The notes below the pieces were generated by a model. The model did not search any database. It worked only from the letters and a program-made list of their open reading frames with translations, and was not told the origin of the DNA. The position numbers were made by a program, and so were the translations under genes. A stretch of DNA of 64,000 bases from Poriferisodalis sp965215815 (GTDB taxonomy: Bacteria > Actinomycetota > Acidimicrobiia > Acidimicrobiales > Poriferisodalaceae): NCBI RefSeq assembly GCF_965215815.1, contig NZ_CBDCEO010000013.1:1550001-1614000 (forward strand), given 5' to 3'. Shown one piece after another: positions 9,524 through 19,300 of this stretch (position 1 is the first letter of the stretch; every line of letters begins with the position of its first letter).

Positions 9524-10672
9524 ATGGCAGACACTGCTGAGTCCTTTGATGCGCCAGTTGATGCGCCAGCGCAACCGCCGCACGATTCGCTCGCCGGGCC
9601 GCTGCCCGCTGACCACCCCAGCCGCCGGCTGAGCGACAGCCTGTATCTGCAGGCGGCCCGCTGCGAGCCGACCGAGCGCGTGCCCGTGTGGTTCCAGCGC
9701 CAGGCTGGCCGCTCGCTGCCCGAATACCGGGCGCTGCGCGGCCCCGGGAGCATCCTCGACGCCATCGCCGACCCGGCCACCGCTGCGGAGATCACGCTGC
9801 AGCCGGTACGTCGCTACGGCGTCGACGCGGCGGTGCTGTTCTCCGACATCGTCGTGCCCGCCGCAGCGGTCGGCTTCGGGATCGACGTCGTGCCCGGCGT
9901 GGGTCCCGTGGTCGCCGAGCCGCTGCGCAGCCGCATCGACCTCGACCGTCTCCCGGAGCTCGATCCCGAAGCACACACCTCTCATGTGCTCGAGACGGTG
10001 CGGCTGTTGGCAGCCAAGCTCGATGTACCGCTCATCGGCTTCGCTGGGGCGCCGTTCACGGTGGCGAGTTACCTCGTCGAAGGCCGCCCGTCCCGCCAGC
10101 ACGCCCTGACCAAGGCGTTCATGCACACCGATCCGGCTCTCTGGCACGACCTGATGGAACGCCTTGCCTCCATCGCCGTGGCCTCGATGCGATCGCAGGT
10201 GCTTGTCGGCGCCAGCGCGGTGCAGCTGTTCGATTCCTGGGCGGGAACGCTGTCGCCCGCCGACTACGCCGCGTTCGTGGCGCCGCACAGCAAGCGTGTG
10301 TTCGACGAGCTGGCCGACCTCGGCGTGCCGCGAGCGCACTTCGGCGTCGGCACTGGTGAATTGCTTGACCAGATGGCTCAGGTCGGCGCCGATGTGGTGG
10401 GGGTGGACTGGCGGGTGCCCTTGGGCGCCGCTCGCCAGCGGGTGGGGCCCGGCGTGGCACTGCAGGGCAACCTGGACCCGGTGCTGTGCCTTGCCGGCTG
10501 GCCGACCGTTCGCGCTGCGGCCGACCGCATCCTGGCCGAGGGCACCGGGGCGCCCGGCTACATCTTCAACCTGGGCCACGGCGTGCTGCCCGAGACCGAC
10601 CCATCTGTGCTGGAGCGCCTGACAGACCATGTGCATGCGTATCAGCCGGCGCACGCAAGCCAGCACGAGTGA
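9524..10672 (+). CDS. hemE: Uroporphyrinogen decarboxylase
   Basis: 382 residues. It converts uroporphyrinogen III to coproporphyrinogen III in heme biosynthesis. The active-site segment VWFQRQAGRSLPEYR, the DSW motif, GNLDP and the C-terminal NLGHGVLPETDP are intact. There are about 30 extra residues before the conserved domain, proline-rich, so a downstream start is possible. The next gene, 50 bases on, is the heme-pathway flavoprotein oxidase. Confidence 0.95.
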   Translation: MADTAESFDAPVDAPAQPPHDSLAGPLPADHPSRRLSDSLYLQAARCEPTERVPVWFQRQAGRSLPEYRALRGPGSILDAIADPATAAEITLQPVRRYGVDAAVLFSDIVVPAAAVGFGIDVVPGVGPVVAEPLRSRIDLDRLPELDPEAHTSHVLETVRLLAAKLDVPLIGFAGAPFTVASYLVEGRPSRQHALTKAFMHTDPALWHDLMERLASIAVASMRSQVLVGASAVQLFDSWAGTLSPADYAAFVAPHSKRVFDELADLGVPRAHFGVGTGELLDQMAQVGADVVGVDWRVPLGAARQRVGPGVALQGNLDPVLCLAGWPTVRAAADRILAEGTGAPGYIFNLGHGVLPETDPSVLERLTDHVHAYQPAHASQHE

Positions 10673-10690
10673 GCGAGCGGGGCCCTCGTC

Positions 10691-10731
10691 ATGGCACCCA
10701 GTAGTCATGGTGACCTGTAGTCATGGCACCT
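10691..10731 (+). repeat. Short near-duplication around the oxidase start
   Basis: ATGGCACC occurs at 10691 and again at the oxidase start (10723), each as GTCATGGCACC, with a third GTCATGG in between. The first copy opens a nine-codon frame ending just before the real start. It looks like a small local duplication of the translation-start region. Confidence 0.5.
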
Positions 10732-12357
10732 AGGCGGGTCGTCGTGGTCGGCGGCGGCATCACCGGGCTGACTGCTGCGTACCGCCTGCTGCATCCCGCT
10801 GACGCCGGCACCGCGGTGCCCAGGGTGGTGCTGATCGACAGCGCCGAGCGCCTGGGCGGCAAGATCCTCTCGGTTCCCTTCGAAGGTCGGCTCGTCGACG
10901 AGGGCGCCGATGCGTTCTTGCTGCGGGTGCCCTGGGCGATCGAGCTCTGCGACGAGCTGGGAATCTCGGCCGAGCGCATATCGCCAGCGGTCGGCGGTGC
11001 TTCGGTGGCGCATCTGGGCACACACGGTCCGCAGCTCACGCCCCTTCCTGATGGACTGGTGGGCGGGGTGCCGACTCGGCTCGGACCGCTGCTGCGTTCC
11101 CCGCTGCTGGGTCCGGCGGGCACGCTGCGCGCCGCAGCCGACTATGTCCTGCCGCGCCGGTTCACCGCACACCGATTGGGTCCTGACGGGATCGGCGTGG
11201 TGACACACGGCGAGGGCGCCGTCAGCGCGTCCGGCACTGTGCGCGTCCGGCCCGGTGCCGCCACCGTGGGCGACATCGTGCGCTCCCGGCTCGGAGCGGC
11301 GGTTGCGTACAAGGTGGTGGATCCGCTGCTCGGCAGCATCAGCGCCGGCGACATCGACCGGCTGGACGCAGCAATGTCGGCGCCGATCTTGGGCCAAGCG
11401 CTCGGACGCAGCCGCTCGCTCATGCGGGGGCTGCGCCGGATGCAACCGGCCCCCGGCGCAAGTGCTTCTGGCCAATCCAGCCCGGCACCGATCTTCGGCA
11501 GCTTCGAAGCCGGGATGGGTCGGCTGGTCCAGGCCCTGATGGAGCGGCTGGATGGATGCATCTTGCGGCTGGGCACCCCGGTGGAGGCAATCCGGCGCCC
11601 CGGAACACGGTTCGCTGTGGACACCGGGTCCGAGGTGCTCGACGCAGACGCGGTCATCGTCGCTGCACCCGCCCACGCGGCGGCGCAGATGCTGCCGGGC
11701 GCGCCCAACGCTGCCGCTGCGCTCGCGCGCATCGGTTACGCGTCAGTTGCCGTGACGACGCTCAGCGTGCGCCCCGATGCGATCGAAGCACCACAGGAGG
11801 CCGGCTTTCTGGTCACCCGAGATACCGGCTGGCTGACGACGGCCTGCAGCTACGGGTCGGCGAAGTGGCCGCATTGGACGGGCGCGAACCAGGGTGCTGA
11901 CCGCGCAGGCAGCGCCGACCGCGGCCAAGGACAGGCAGACGTCGGCGATGCATGCGTCGGCGAGACTCGGCGACCTGATATCGCCGGCATGGTCCTGCGT
12001 GTCTCGGTCGGCCGGGATGGCGACGACCGCCACACGCGCCTCGACGACACTGAATTGCTGAACACCGTGCTGGCCGAGCTGTCGAGCCTCCCGCCGCTGC
12101 GCGGCTTGCGCGAACCCGGTGCCGTCACTGCATGGCGCGTCTCGCGCTGGGAGCGATCCCTGCCGCAGTACCGACCGGGCCATGGCCGTCTCGTCGAGCG
12201 CATCGAAGAGGCACTCGCCCGCGAACTCCCCGGTGTGTTCGTGACCGGTGCGGCCTACCGGGGACTTGGCATTCCCGCCTGCATAAGGCAAGGCAACGAA
12301 ACCGCAGCAGCAGTGGTGCAGCATCTCGGCTTGGATCGCACCACCGCCTCGCCGTGA
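10723..12357 (+). CDS. hemY: Protoporphyrinogen/coproporphyrinogen III oxidase (HemY/CgoX type)
   Basis: 544 residues. The N-terminal dinucleotide-binding motif VVVGGGITGLTAAYRL and the following acidic residue plus ERLGGKI mark the FAD site of the HemG/HemY family; the C-terminus ends in VFVTGAAYRGLGIPACI, the second FAD contact. In Actinobacteria this family usually acts as coproporphyrinogen oxidase (CgoX) in the coproporphyrin-dependent heme route, but the sequence alone does not separate the two substrates. An insertion rich in G/D/A near residues 385-425 is unusual. Its stop overlaps the lnt-like GTG by three bases. Confidence 0.9.
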   Translation: MAPRRVVVVGGGITGLTAAYRLLHPADAGTAVPRVVLIDSAERLGGKILSVPFEGRLVDEGADAFLLRVPWAIELCDELGISAERISPAVGGASVAHLGTHGPQLTPLPDGLVGGVPTRLGPLLRSPLLGPAGTLRAAADYVLPRRFTAHRLGPDGIGVVTHGEGAVSASGTVRVRPGAATVGDIVRSRLGAAVAYKVVDPLLGSISAGDIDRLDAAMSAPILGQALGRSRSLMRGLRRMQPAPGASASGQSSPAPIFGSFEAGMGRLVQALMERLDGCILRLGTPVEAIRRPGTRFAVDTGSEVLDADAVIVAAPAHAAAQMLPGAPNAAAALARIGYASVAVTTLSVRPDAIEAPQEAGFLVTRDTGWLTTACSYGSAKWPHWTGANQGADRAGSADRGQGQADVGDACVGETRRPDIAGMVLRVSVGRDGDDRHTRLDDTELLNTVLAELSSLPPLRGLREPGAVTAWRVSRWERSLPQYRPGHGRLVERIEEALARELPGVFVTGAAYRGLGIPACIRQGNETAAAVVQHLGLDRTTASP

Positions 12358-13823
12358 GCCGGCCAGCCGTGTCGAGTCGGCTGCTGCGCGACGGCCTAGC
12401 GCTCGTGCTCGGAGCGCTCACCATGGCGTCGCTGCCGCCGTGGGGGCTGTGGCCGCTCGGTCCGATCGGCCTCGGGCTTTGGCTGCGCTTTTGCCAGCGG
12501 GGCGCGGAACGCTGGCGCGACCGGCTCGAGGTTGGTGCCGCCTTCTGGCTGGGCGCCTACGTGCTGGGGCTGTTCTGGATGACCGAGTTGACCGTGCCGG
12601 GCTGGATTGCAGCCGTTCCGGTCGAAGCGCTGATCATGGCGCTCCCGGCCTCGCTCGTCGCCCCGAGCGGCTGGCGACGGACCCTCGGCGTGCCCGCAGC
12701 GCTCGTGGTGGGCGAGGCGGTGCGCTGGAGCGTGCCATTCGGCGGCGTCCCGATGTCCAACCTGGCGCTGGGACAGGTCGAAGGACCATGGCTGGGCGTC
12801 GCCGTCCTGGCCGGTCCGCTGGGCGTGATCGCTCTCGTCGGCGTGGGGGCTGTCATCGTTGAGCGGCTCTGTGCCCGGGAATGGTGTGACGTGTCGTGGT
12901 CGGGAGTGGCTGCTATCGGCATTCCGCTCGCGGCACTGGCCTGGCCCGCAACGACCGTCGATGCCACCATCACCGCCGCGGTCGTACAGGCCGGCGGCGA
13001 GGTGGGAACGAACGTCGACACGCCCCAGCGCAGCGTGCGGCTTCGGCACCTGGAGACCACTGCGGCTTGGCAGGGCGACGCAGATCTGATGCTGTGGAGC
13101 GAGAGCAGCACCTCCAGCGACGGACCGCTCGAAACCTCAACCCGCCTCGCTGAACTGGAGTCGCTGGCTGCGGAACGTGATCTGGTGCTCGTCGCCAACT
13201 TCTACGAGCGAACGCCCGACGGCCAGCGCTTCCGCAACGCGACCGTTGCTATCGATCCCGCCACCGGACTGTCGGACCGGTACGACAAGGCCCACCTGGT
13301 TCCCTTCGGCGAGTACGTGCCGCTGCGCAGCGTGGTGGAGCGGTTCGCCGACCTATCGCTGATTTCCCGCGAGGCAATCGGAGGTGACGGTCCGGGCCTG
13401 CTGACGACCTCATTGGGCGACATCGCTGCTGTCACGTCCTACGAGGTGTACTACAGCGACTTGGTTCGCGACGGTGTCGGTGCGGGCGGTCGCATCGTGA
13501 CCAACCCCACGCTCGCGTCGTCCTACAGCACCTCTGTGGTACCGGCGCAGTCGCTGGCCAGCGCCCGGCTGCGAGCCGTCGAGTCGGGTCGCTGGGTGCT
13601 GCAATCCTCCACCACCGGCTACAGCGCGATCGTGTCCCCATCCGGCGAGATCACACACCGCAGCGAGCTGCGCGAATCCATCGTTCTGGCCGCCAAAGTG
13701 GACCTGCGCTCGGGGTCCACCCCGGCGACGGTGCTGGGCTCGTTGCCCCTCATGCTCGTCGCTGTCATCGTTCTGGCATCGTGCGCCGCGACAGCTGCGC
13801 GCACGAAGAGGCGCGCTGTGTGA
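12354..13823 (+). CDS. lnt: Apolipoprotein N-acyltransferase-like protein with Ser at the nucleophile position
   Basis: 489 residues from a GTG overlapping the previous TGA. Several membrane segments fill the first ~190 residues, then a nitrilase-like periplasmic domain. Lnt transfers the third acyl chain to lipoproteins using a Glu-Lys-Cys triad. Here the Glu (LWSESST) and Lys (YDKAHLVPFGEYVPL) are present, but the position of the Cys in the usual I-C-Y-E motif reads T-S-Y-E (codon TCC near 13437). Either this is an inactive or altered paralogue, or it is a base change from TGC. An open frame extending back to 12132 was ignored because it lies inside the oxidase gene. Confidence 0.85.
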   Translation: MSRPAVSSRLLRDGLALVLGALTMASLPPWGLWPLGPIGLGLWLRFCQRGAERWRDRLEVGAAFWLGAYVLGLFWMTELTVPGWIAAVPVEALIMALPASLVAPSGWRRTLGVPAALVVGEAVRWSVPFGGVPMSNLALGQVEGPWLGVAVLAGPLGVIALVGVGAVIVERLCAREWCDVSWSGVAAIGIPLAALAWPATTVDATITAAVVQAGGEVGTNVDTPQRSVRLRHLETTAAWQGDADLMLWSESSTSSDGPLETSTRLAELESLAAERDLVLVANFYERTPDGQRFRNATVAIDPATGLSDRYDKAHLVPFGEYVPLRSVVERFADLSLISREAIGGDGPGLLTTSLGDIAAVTSYEVYYSDLVRDGVGAGGRIVTNPTLASSYSTSVVPAQSLASARLRAVESGRWVLQSSTTGYSAIVSPSGEITHRSELRESIVLAAKVDLRSGSTPATVLGSLPLMLVAVIVLASCAATAARTKRRAV

Positions 13824-13828
13824 TTTGC

Positions 13829-13846
13829 GCGCGCCAATAGGCGCGC
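13829..13846. terminator. GC-rich hairpin after the lnt-like gene
   Basis: GCGCGCC, loop AATA, GGCGCGC: seven perfect pairs, starting six bases after the stop. There is no T-run, as is common for actinobacterial terminators, so it may be a terminator or an mRNA-end hairpin. Confidence 0.35.
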
Positions 13847-13903
13847 CGATACCACCCGCCCCAAGTAGCCTTGATCAGCCTCAAAAACGGTGACGAGCCA
13901 AGC

Positions 13904-16144
13904 GTGAGCCATCCGGAAATCCAGGCAGAACAAGCACATATCGACCGCGCGTACGCGCTCTTGGAGTCTTCCCGGGAGCGAGCGACGCGGTTGCGCGACA
14001 TGGTCGAAGTCGGCCGCGGCGGCACTCGGCAGGCGCGGTTCGAACGCGATGTCATCGAGGACGCCGTGGCAGGGCGCCTCAGCCAGCTCGAGCTGGGTTC
14101 GTCGTCTCTGGTGTTCGGCCGTATCGACCGGTCGGTGAAGACCAGCGACGACGCTCCCAATCCCGATGCCACCGGCCCCAGCGAGACCTTCTACATCGGC
14201 CGGCTGGCAGTTGCCGACGAACGTCAGGAGCCCGTCGTGGTGGACTGGCGGGCCCCGGTCGCGGAGTCGTTCTTCCGTGCGACCGGCGGCGATCCGTTGG
14301 GGTTGCTGCGGCGCCGCCACTTCGTGTGCCGTGGCCGGGTCCTTGCAGATCTGGAAGACGAGGTCTTCGACCTCGACGCTCTCGACGGCGACTCCTCCGA
14401 CAATGGCCGACCGCGGCTGAACGGCCACGGGGCGCTCTACGCGGCCCTCGAACAGCGTCGAGACGGCCAGCTCCGGCAGGTCGTTGCCACCATTCAGGCC
14501 GAGCAGGACGAGATCATCCGCAGCTCACGCAAAGGCATCCTGGTCTGCCAGGGCGGCCCCGGTACCGGCAAGACGATCGTGGCGCTGCACCGTGCCGCCT
14601 ACCTGCTCTACACGTACCGCTTCCCGCTCGCAGGCCAAGGCGTGCTGGTTGTCGGCCCAAATCGGCTCTTCCTGCGCTACGTCGAGCGCGTGCTGCCCAG
14701 CCTGGGCGAGGTCGGCGTGCACCTGTTCGTGCTGGCCGATCTGTTCAACGAGATCTTCCCCGAGGTGAGGATTCGACTTGCAGACGCGCCCGACGTCGCC
14801 CGCGCCAAGGGCGATGCCCGCATGTCGCAGGTCATCGTGAACGCCGTGAGGAATCGCCAACGAGCTCTCCGCAGCGACCTTGGCTTGGAGTTCGGGCTGA
14901 GCTACGTCACCCTCGCCAAGAGCACGTCACGCGCCATCGTGGCCGAGGCTCGTCGTCGGTTCCGCCATCACAACGCGGGCCGTGCCTTCGTGGAGCAGGA
15001 GGTGTACGCGGCCATGTCGGCCTCTCACCGGCGTCGGCCCGACCCCACCAAGTTGCGTGACCGATTCGCCCGTCACCCTGAGGTGTTGGCGGCGTTCGAG
15101 CGCATGTGGCCGCTGTTGACGCCGGCACAGCTGCTGCGCGACCTGTTCGGCTCACGCGCGCTGCTTCGTTCAGCGGCGGCCGGCGTGCTGAGTGACGCCG
15201 AATGGGAATCGCTGTATCGGCCCCGCGGCGAGAGCGAAGATGACTACGAGTGGAGCGATGCCGACGTTCCGCTGCTCGACGAGGCCTATTCCGTGCTGGG
15301 ACCACGGTCGCGCTCACGCAAGCGACGCAGCGACACCGAGATGCGCACGTACGGGCACATCGTGGTCGACGAGTGCCAGGACCAGCCACCGATGGCGCTG
15401 CGGATGATTGCCAGGCGCTCGCTCAACGGCTCGATGACGCTGGTCGGCGACATCGCCCAGGCCACGTCTGCCCTCGCGCCGCCGAGTTGGCAGGAAATTC
15501 TCGCTCACCTGCCGTCGGGTCCGGTGCCTCCGCGGCTGGCTGAGCTCACCCTCAGTTATCGCATTCCCCAGCCCAGCCTCGATCTCGCCAACCGTGTGCT
15601 CGCAGCAGTTGCTCCCGGTCTCGCGCCGCCTGCTGCCGTGCGCATCGACGGATCGCCGCCTCGATTTGTTTCTGCGTCCCAGAGCTTGGCTCACACAGTG
15701 CTTGAGACGGTGAAATCCGAGGCTGTGGCGCTTGACGGCGGGAGCATGCTCGTGGTGTCGCCCGCCCAGTTCATGGACGAGATCGCAGCGCTGTTGGCAG
15801 ATGCTGGTGTGGACTTCGGCCGCGCCACCGCGGCCAGCCGCAACGCCACCGGTGCGCTGCATCCGCGCGTCACCTTGGCGCCCGTGCGCCTGTGCAAGGG
15901 CCTCGAGACCGACGGTGTTGTGGTGGTGGAACCCGGCGCGTTGGTCGATGAGGAACCCCAGGGCCTGCGGGCTCTCTACGTAGCGCTGACTCGCGCGACC
16001 AAGAGAGTTGCGGTGGTGTACTCACAGCCGCTGCCCGATCCGCTCGGGGCGGAGATCATGCGCGGCGCCGAGTCGTGCAACACTGGCCCCAACGCCGCAA
16101 ACGCCGATGCGGTCGAGGTGAACTCGGGAGAACCACATGGCTGA
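13904..16144 (+). CDS. helD: HelD-like RNA polymerase recycling helicase (UvrD family)
   Basis: 746 residues from the GTG at 13904 (a TTG at 13871 would add 11 residues). The N-terminal coiled-coil arm (EQAHIDRAYALLE...ERATRLRDM) precedes a segment with YIGRLAV and VVDWRAPVAESFF, characteristic of HelD. Walker A GGPGTGKT lies near residue 217, and VVDECQDQPPMAL (motif II) near 487; the C-terminal VALTRATKRV is motif VI. HelD proteins remove RNA polymerase from stalled complexes and can give rifamycin tolerance; the actinobacterial type has this arrangement. The last eight bases overlap the CDGSH gene. Confidence 0.88.
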   Translation: MSHPEIQAEQAHIDRAYALLESSRERATRLRDMVEVGRGGTRQARFERDVIEDAVAGRLSQLELGSSSLVFGRIDRSVKTSDDAPNPDATGPSETFYIGRLAVADERQEPVVVDWRAPVAESFFRATGGDPLGLLRRRHFVCRGRVLADLEDEVFDLDALDGDSSDNGRPRLNGHGALYAALEQRRDGQLRQVVATIQAEQDEIIRSSRKGILVCQGGPGTGKTIVALHRAAYLLYTYRFPLAGQGVLVVGPNRLFLRYVERVLPSLGEVGVHLFVLADLFNEIFPEVRIRLADAPDVARAKGDARMSQVIVNAVRNRQRALRSDLGLEFGLSYVTLAKSTSRAIVAEARRRFRHHNAGRAFVEQEVYAAMSASHRRRPDPTKLRDRFARHPEVLAAFERMWPLLTPAQLLRDLFGSRALLRSAAAGVLSDAEWESLYRPRGESEDDYEWSDADVPLLDEAYSVLGPRSRSRKRRSDTEMRTYGHIVVDECQDQPPMALRMIARRSLNGSMTLVGDIAQATSALAPPSWQEILAHLPSGPVPPRLAELTLSYRIPQPSLDLANRVLAAVAPGLAPPAAVRIDGSPPRFVSASQSLAHTVLETVKSEAVALDGGSMLVVSPAQFMDEIAALLADAGVDFGRATAASRNATGALHPRVTLAPVRLCKGLETDGVVVVEPGALVDEEPQGLRALYVALTRATKRVAVVYSQPLPDPLGAEIMRGAESCNTGPNAANADAVEVNSGEPHG

Positions 16145-16340
16145 TGTCACGGTGACAGTGCTGAACAACGGACCGCTGCTGGTTCGCGGTTCGTGCCAGA
16201 TCGCCGACCACGAAGGAAACTCGGTGGCCGACAGCGACTCGGTCGTGGCCCTGTGCCGCTGCGGCCAGTCGGACACGAAGCCGATGTGCGACGGCAGCCA
16301 CAATCAGGGATTCGACGGCACTCTCAATCCCCCGAGCTAG
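16137..16340 (+). CDS. CDGSH iron-sulfur domain protein
   Basis: 67 residues. LCRCGQSDTKPMCDGSH matches the CDGSH consensus C-x-C-x(2)-S-x(3)-P-x-C-D-G-x-H, which binds a 2Fe-2S cluster through three Cys and one His. It overlaps HelD by eight bases and the N-terminal region of the Lhr frame on the other side, so all three are probably cotranscribed. Role likely redox or cluster transfer; no specific partner is indicated. Confidence 0.9.
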   Translation: MADVTVTVLNNGPLLVRGSCQIADHEGNSVADSDSVVALCRCGQSDTKPMCDGSHNQGFDGTLNPPS

Positions 16341-19300
16341 ACACGCACCCTTCGCTCGCGGCGTTCTCCACGCCCACTGCGGCGTGGTTCTCCTCGACAT
16401 TTGCCGCGCCGACGCAATGTCAGGTCTCGGGATGGGAGACCATCGCGGAAGGCCGGCATTGCCTGATCGCCGCTCCGACGGGCTCGGGCAAGACGCTCGC
16501 CGCGTTCCTGTGGGCCATCGATCGGGTCATGTCCGAGTCCGAGCCGCCACGGGCCGAACGCACCCGGGTGCTGTACCTGTCGCCGCTGCGTGCGCTGGCA
16601 GTCGATGTCGACAAGAACCTGCGAGCGCCGTTGGCTGGCATCGGCCTGGCCGCCGAGCGCCTTGGCACCGATGTGCACACACCGACCGTCGGCGTGCGCA
16701 CGGGCGACACCAGCGCCGCTGAGCGACGCCGGCTCATCACCCGGCCACCCGACATCGCCATCACCACGCCCGAGTCGCTGTATCTCATGCTGACCTCGAA
16801 GGCGCGCGAGACGCTGCGATGGGTGCGCTGGGTCATCGTCGACGAGATCCACTCGGTGGCCGCCACCAAGCGGGGCACGCACCTGGCGCTGTCGCTGGAG
16901 CGGCTGTGCGAGCTGACCGTCGAGCCACCGCAGCGGATCGGCTTGTCGGCTACCCAACGACCACTGTCTGAGGTCGCCCGGTTCCTCGGTGGCAACGATC
17001 CCGACCAGCCGGCCTCCAGACACGTCGAGATCACCGATGCGGGCATGAGCTCTCAGCTCGACGTGGAGGTCATCGTCGGGGTGTCCGACATGGGCGACCT
17101 GGCAGCTGCCAGCGCTGCAGGAGCGCCCAACGGCAACGTGCGTGTCGATCACGACGATGATTTCGCAGCGCCGCGTGAGGTGGCGCCATCAGACACAGCG
17201 CCGCAGACTCACTCCAACAGCATCTGGCCGGCCATCCATCCGCGCCTGCTGAAGCTCGTTTACGCGCACAGATCCACGATCATCTTCACCAATGCTCGCC
17301 GGATGGCCGAACGGTTGGCCTCGCGATTGAACGAACTGCATCTCGACGGTCTGAACCGCGCTGCAGAGGCCGAAGGCACCTCACCGCCGGAGGGTGCTGA
17401 GCTGGTGAGGGCGCACCACGGGTCGCTCAGCCGCGAGCAGCGGCTGGGCATTGAAGACGACCTGAAGGCGGGCCGTGTGCGCGCCATCGTGGCCACCTCA
17501 TCGCTGGAGCTCGGCATCGACATGGGCGCGGTGGACTTGGTGATCCAGGTGGCCTCGCCCCCGTCGGTGGCGGCGGGACTGCAGCGCATCGGGCGCGCGG
17601 GTCACCAAGTCGGCGCGCCGAGCGTGGGCAAGATTTTCCCTCGCCACCGCGGCGATCTCGTCGAGGCGGCAGTGGTGGCACAGCGAATGGGAACGGGCGA
17701 GATCGAATCAATCCGCTTCCCCCGCCAGCCGCTTGACGTGCTGGCCCAGCAGATCGTGGCGATGGTCGCGGTCGACGACTGGTCGATGAACGACCTGCTT
17801 GGTGTCGTGCGCCGTGCCGCTCCCTACGAACAGCTCAGCGAAGAGGTGTTCTCGTCGGTGCTCGACCTGCTCGCCGGCCGTTACCCGTCAGAGGAATTCC
17901 GCGAGCTGCGGCCGCGCATCGTCTGGGACCGCACCACCGGGATGCTCCGTGCTCGCCAGGGGGCAGGCCGCTTGGCGGTCACCAACGCCGGCACCATTCC
18001 CGACCGGGGTCTGTACGCGGTGTTCACCACCGACGGATCGCGTGTGGGTGAGCTCGACGAGGAGATGGTGTACGAGGCCCGCGTGGGCGAGACGTTCCTG
18101 CTGGGGGCGTCCACTTGGCGAATTGCCGAGATCACCTTCGACCGTGTCGTGGTCACACCCGCTCCGGGCGAGCCTGGCAAGATGCCGTTCTGGCACGGCG
18201 ACGGGCCCGGCCGGCCGCTCGAGCTGGGCCGGGCGGTGGGGGCGTTCATCCGCTCGGTCGGCGACGCGCTGCCCGACCCACTGCCGCTCGACTTCGCCAC
18301 CGACAGCTCTGACGATGCAGTCACTGGGCTCATTGAGCGTCTGCAGCGCGAAAACTGCTTGGACCGCACCGCCGCAGAGAACATCTTGCGGTATCTGGAC
18401 GCGCAGCGGTCTGCGACTGGCGTTGTGCCCGATGACCGCACGATCGTCGTGGAGCGGTTCCGTGACGAGATCGGCGACTGGCGGATCTGCATCCTCACCC
18501 CGTTCGGCGCCCGGGTGCATGCCCCGTGGGGCATTGCGCTGCAGGCCAAGCTCGCGCAAGGGGCTGCCCACAGCGGCGAAGGATCAGTCGAGCTGTTGTG
18601 GAGCGACGACGGCATCGTGCTTCGATTGGGCGACGTCTGGTCTCCAGACGACGAGGCGGGTCTGCAAAGCAGGCCGGGCCTCGATGCTCCCGATCTGGCG
18701 CTTGATCCCGACGAGGTGCGCGAAGCCATCGTGAACCACCTGCCCTCGACGGCACTGTTCGCGTCTCGCTTTCGGGAGGTTGCCGGCCGGGCCCTGCTGC
18801 TGCCGCGCCGACGGCCGGGCGAGAGGGTCCCGCTCTGGCAGCAGCGCCAGCGCTCGGCAGGACTGCTGGAGGTTGCGGCGAAATACCCGAGCTTCCCGAT
18901 GCTGCTGGAGACCTCCCGCGAGTGCCTGCAGGAAGTGTTTGACGTGCCGGCGCTGACCGAGGTGCTGGGCGACATCAAGTCCCGCAAGATCCGCATGGTG
19001 ACCGTCGACACCGACGGTGCCTCACCGATGGCCCAGAGCCTGCTCTTCGACTGGATCTCGATCTTCATGTACGGCGGCGACGCGCCGCTGGCTGAACGCC
19101 GGGCCGCGGCACTGGCGCTGGATCGCGACCTGCTGGCCGACCTGCTGGGTGCCGAAGAGTTGCGCGAGCTGCTCGACGCCGAGGTACTGGCAACCCTCGA
19201 GCTCGAGCTTCAGCGCCTGGCTGACGGCCGCCGTGCCCGCGATGGGGACGAGCTCGCTGATGTGCTGAGCCGAGTTGGCGATCTCACGGCGTTGGAAATC

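Noticed and set aside
9281..10708. Long open frame antisense to hemE (475 codons).
   Set aside because: It is a high-GC shadow of hemE: its composition is low-complexity and no family motif is present.
12132..13823. Longer lnt-like frame.
   Set aside because: Its first 74 codons lie within the oxidase gene; the GTG at 12354 overlapping the TGA is the natural coupled start.
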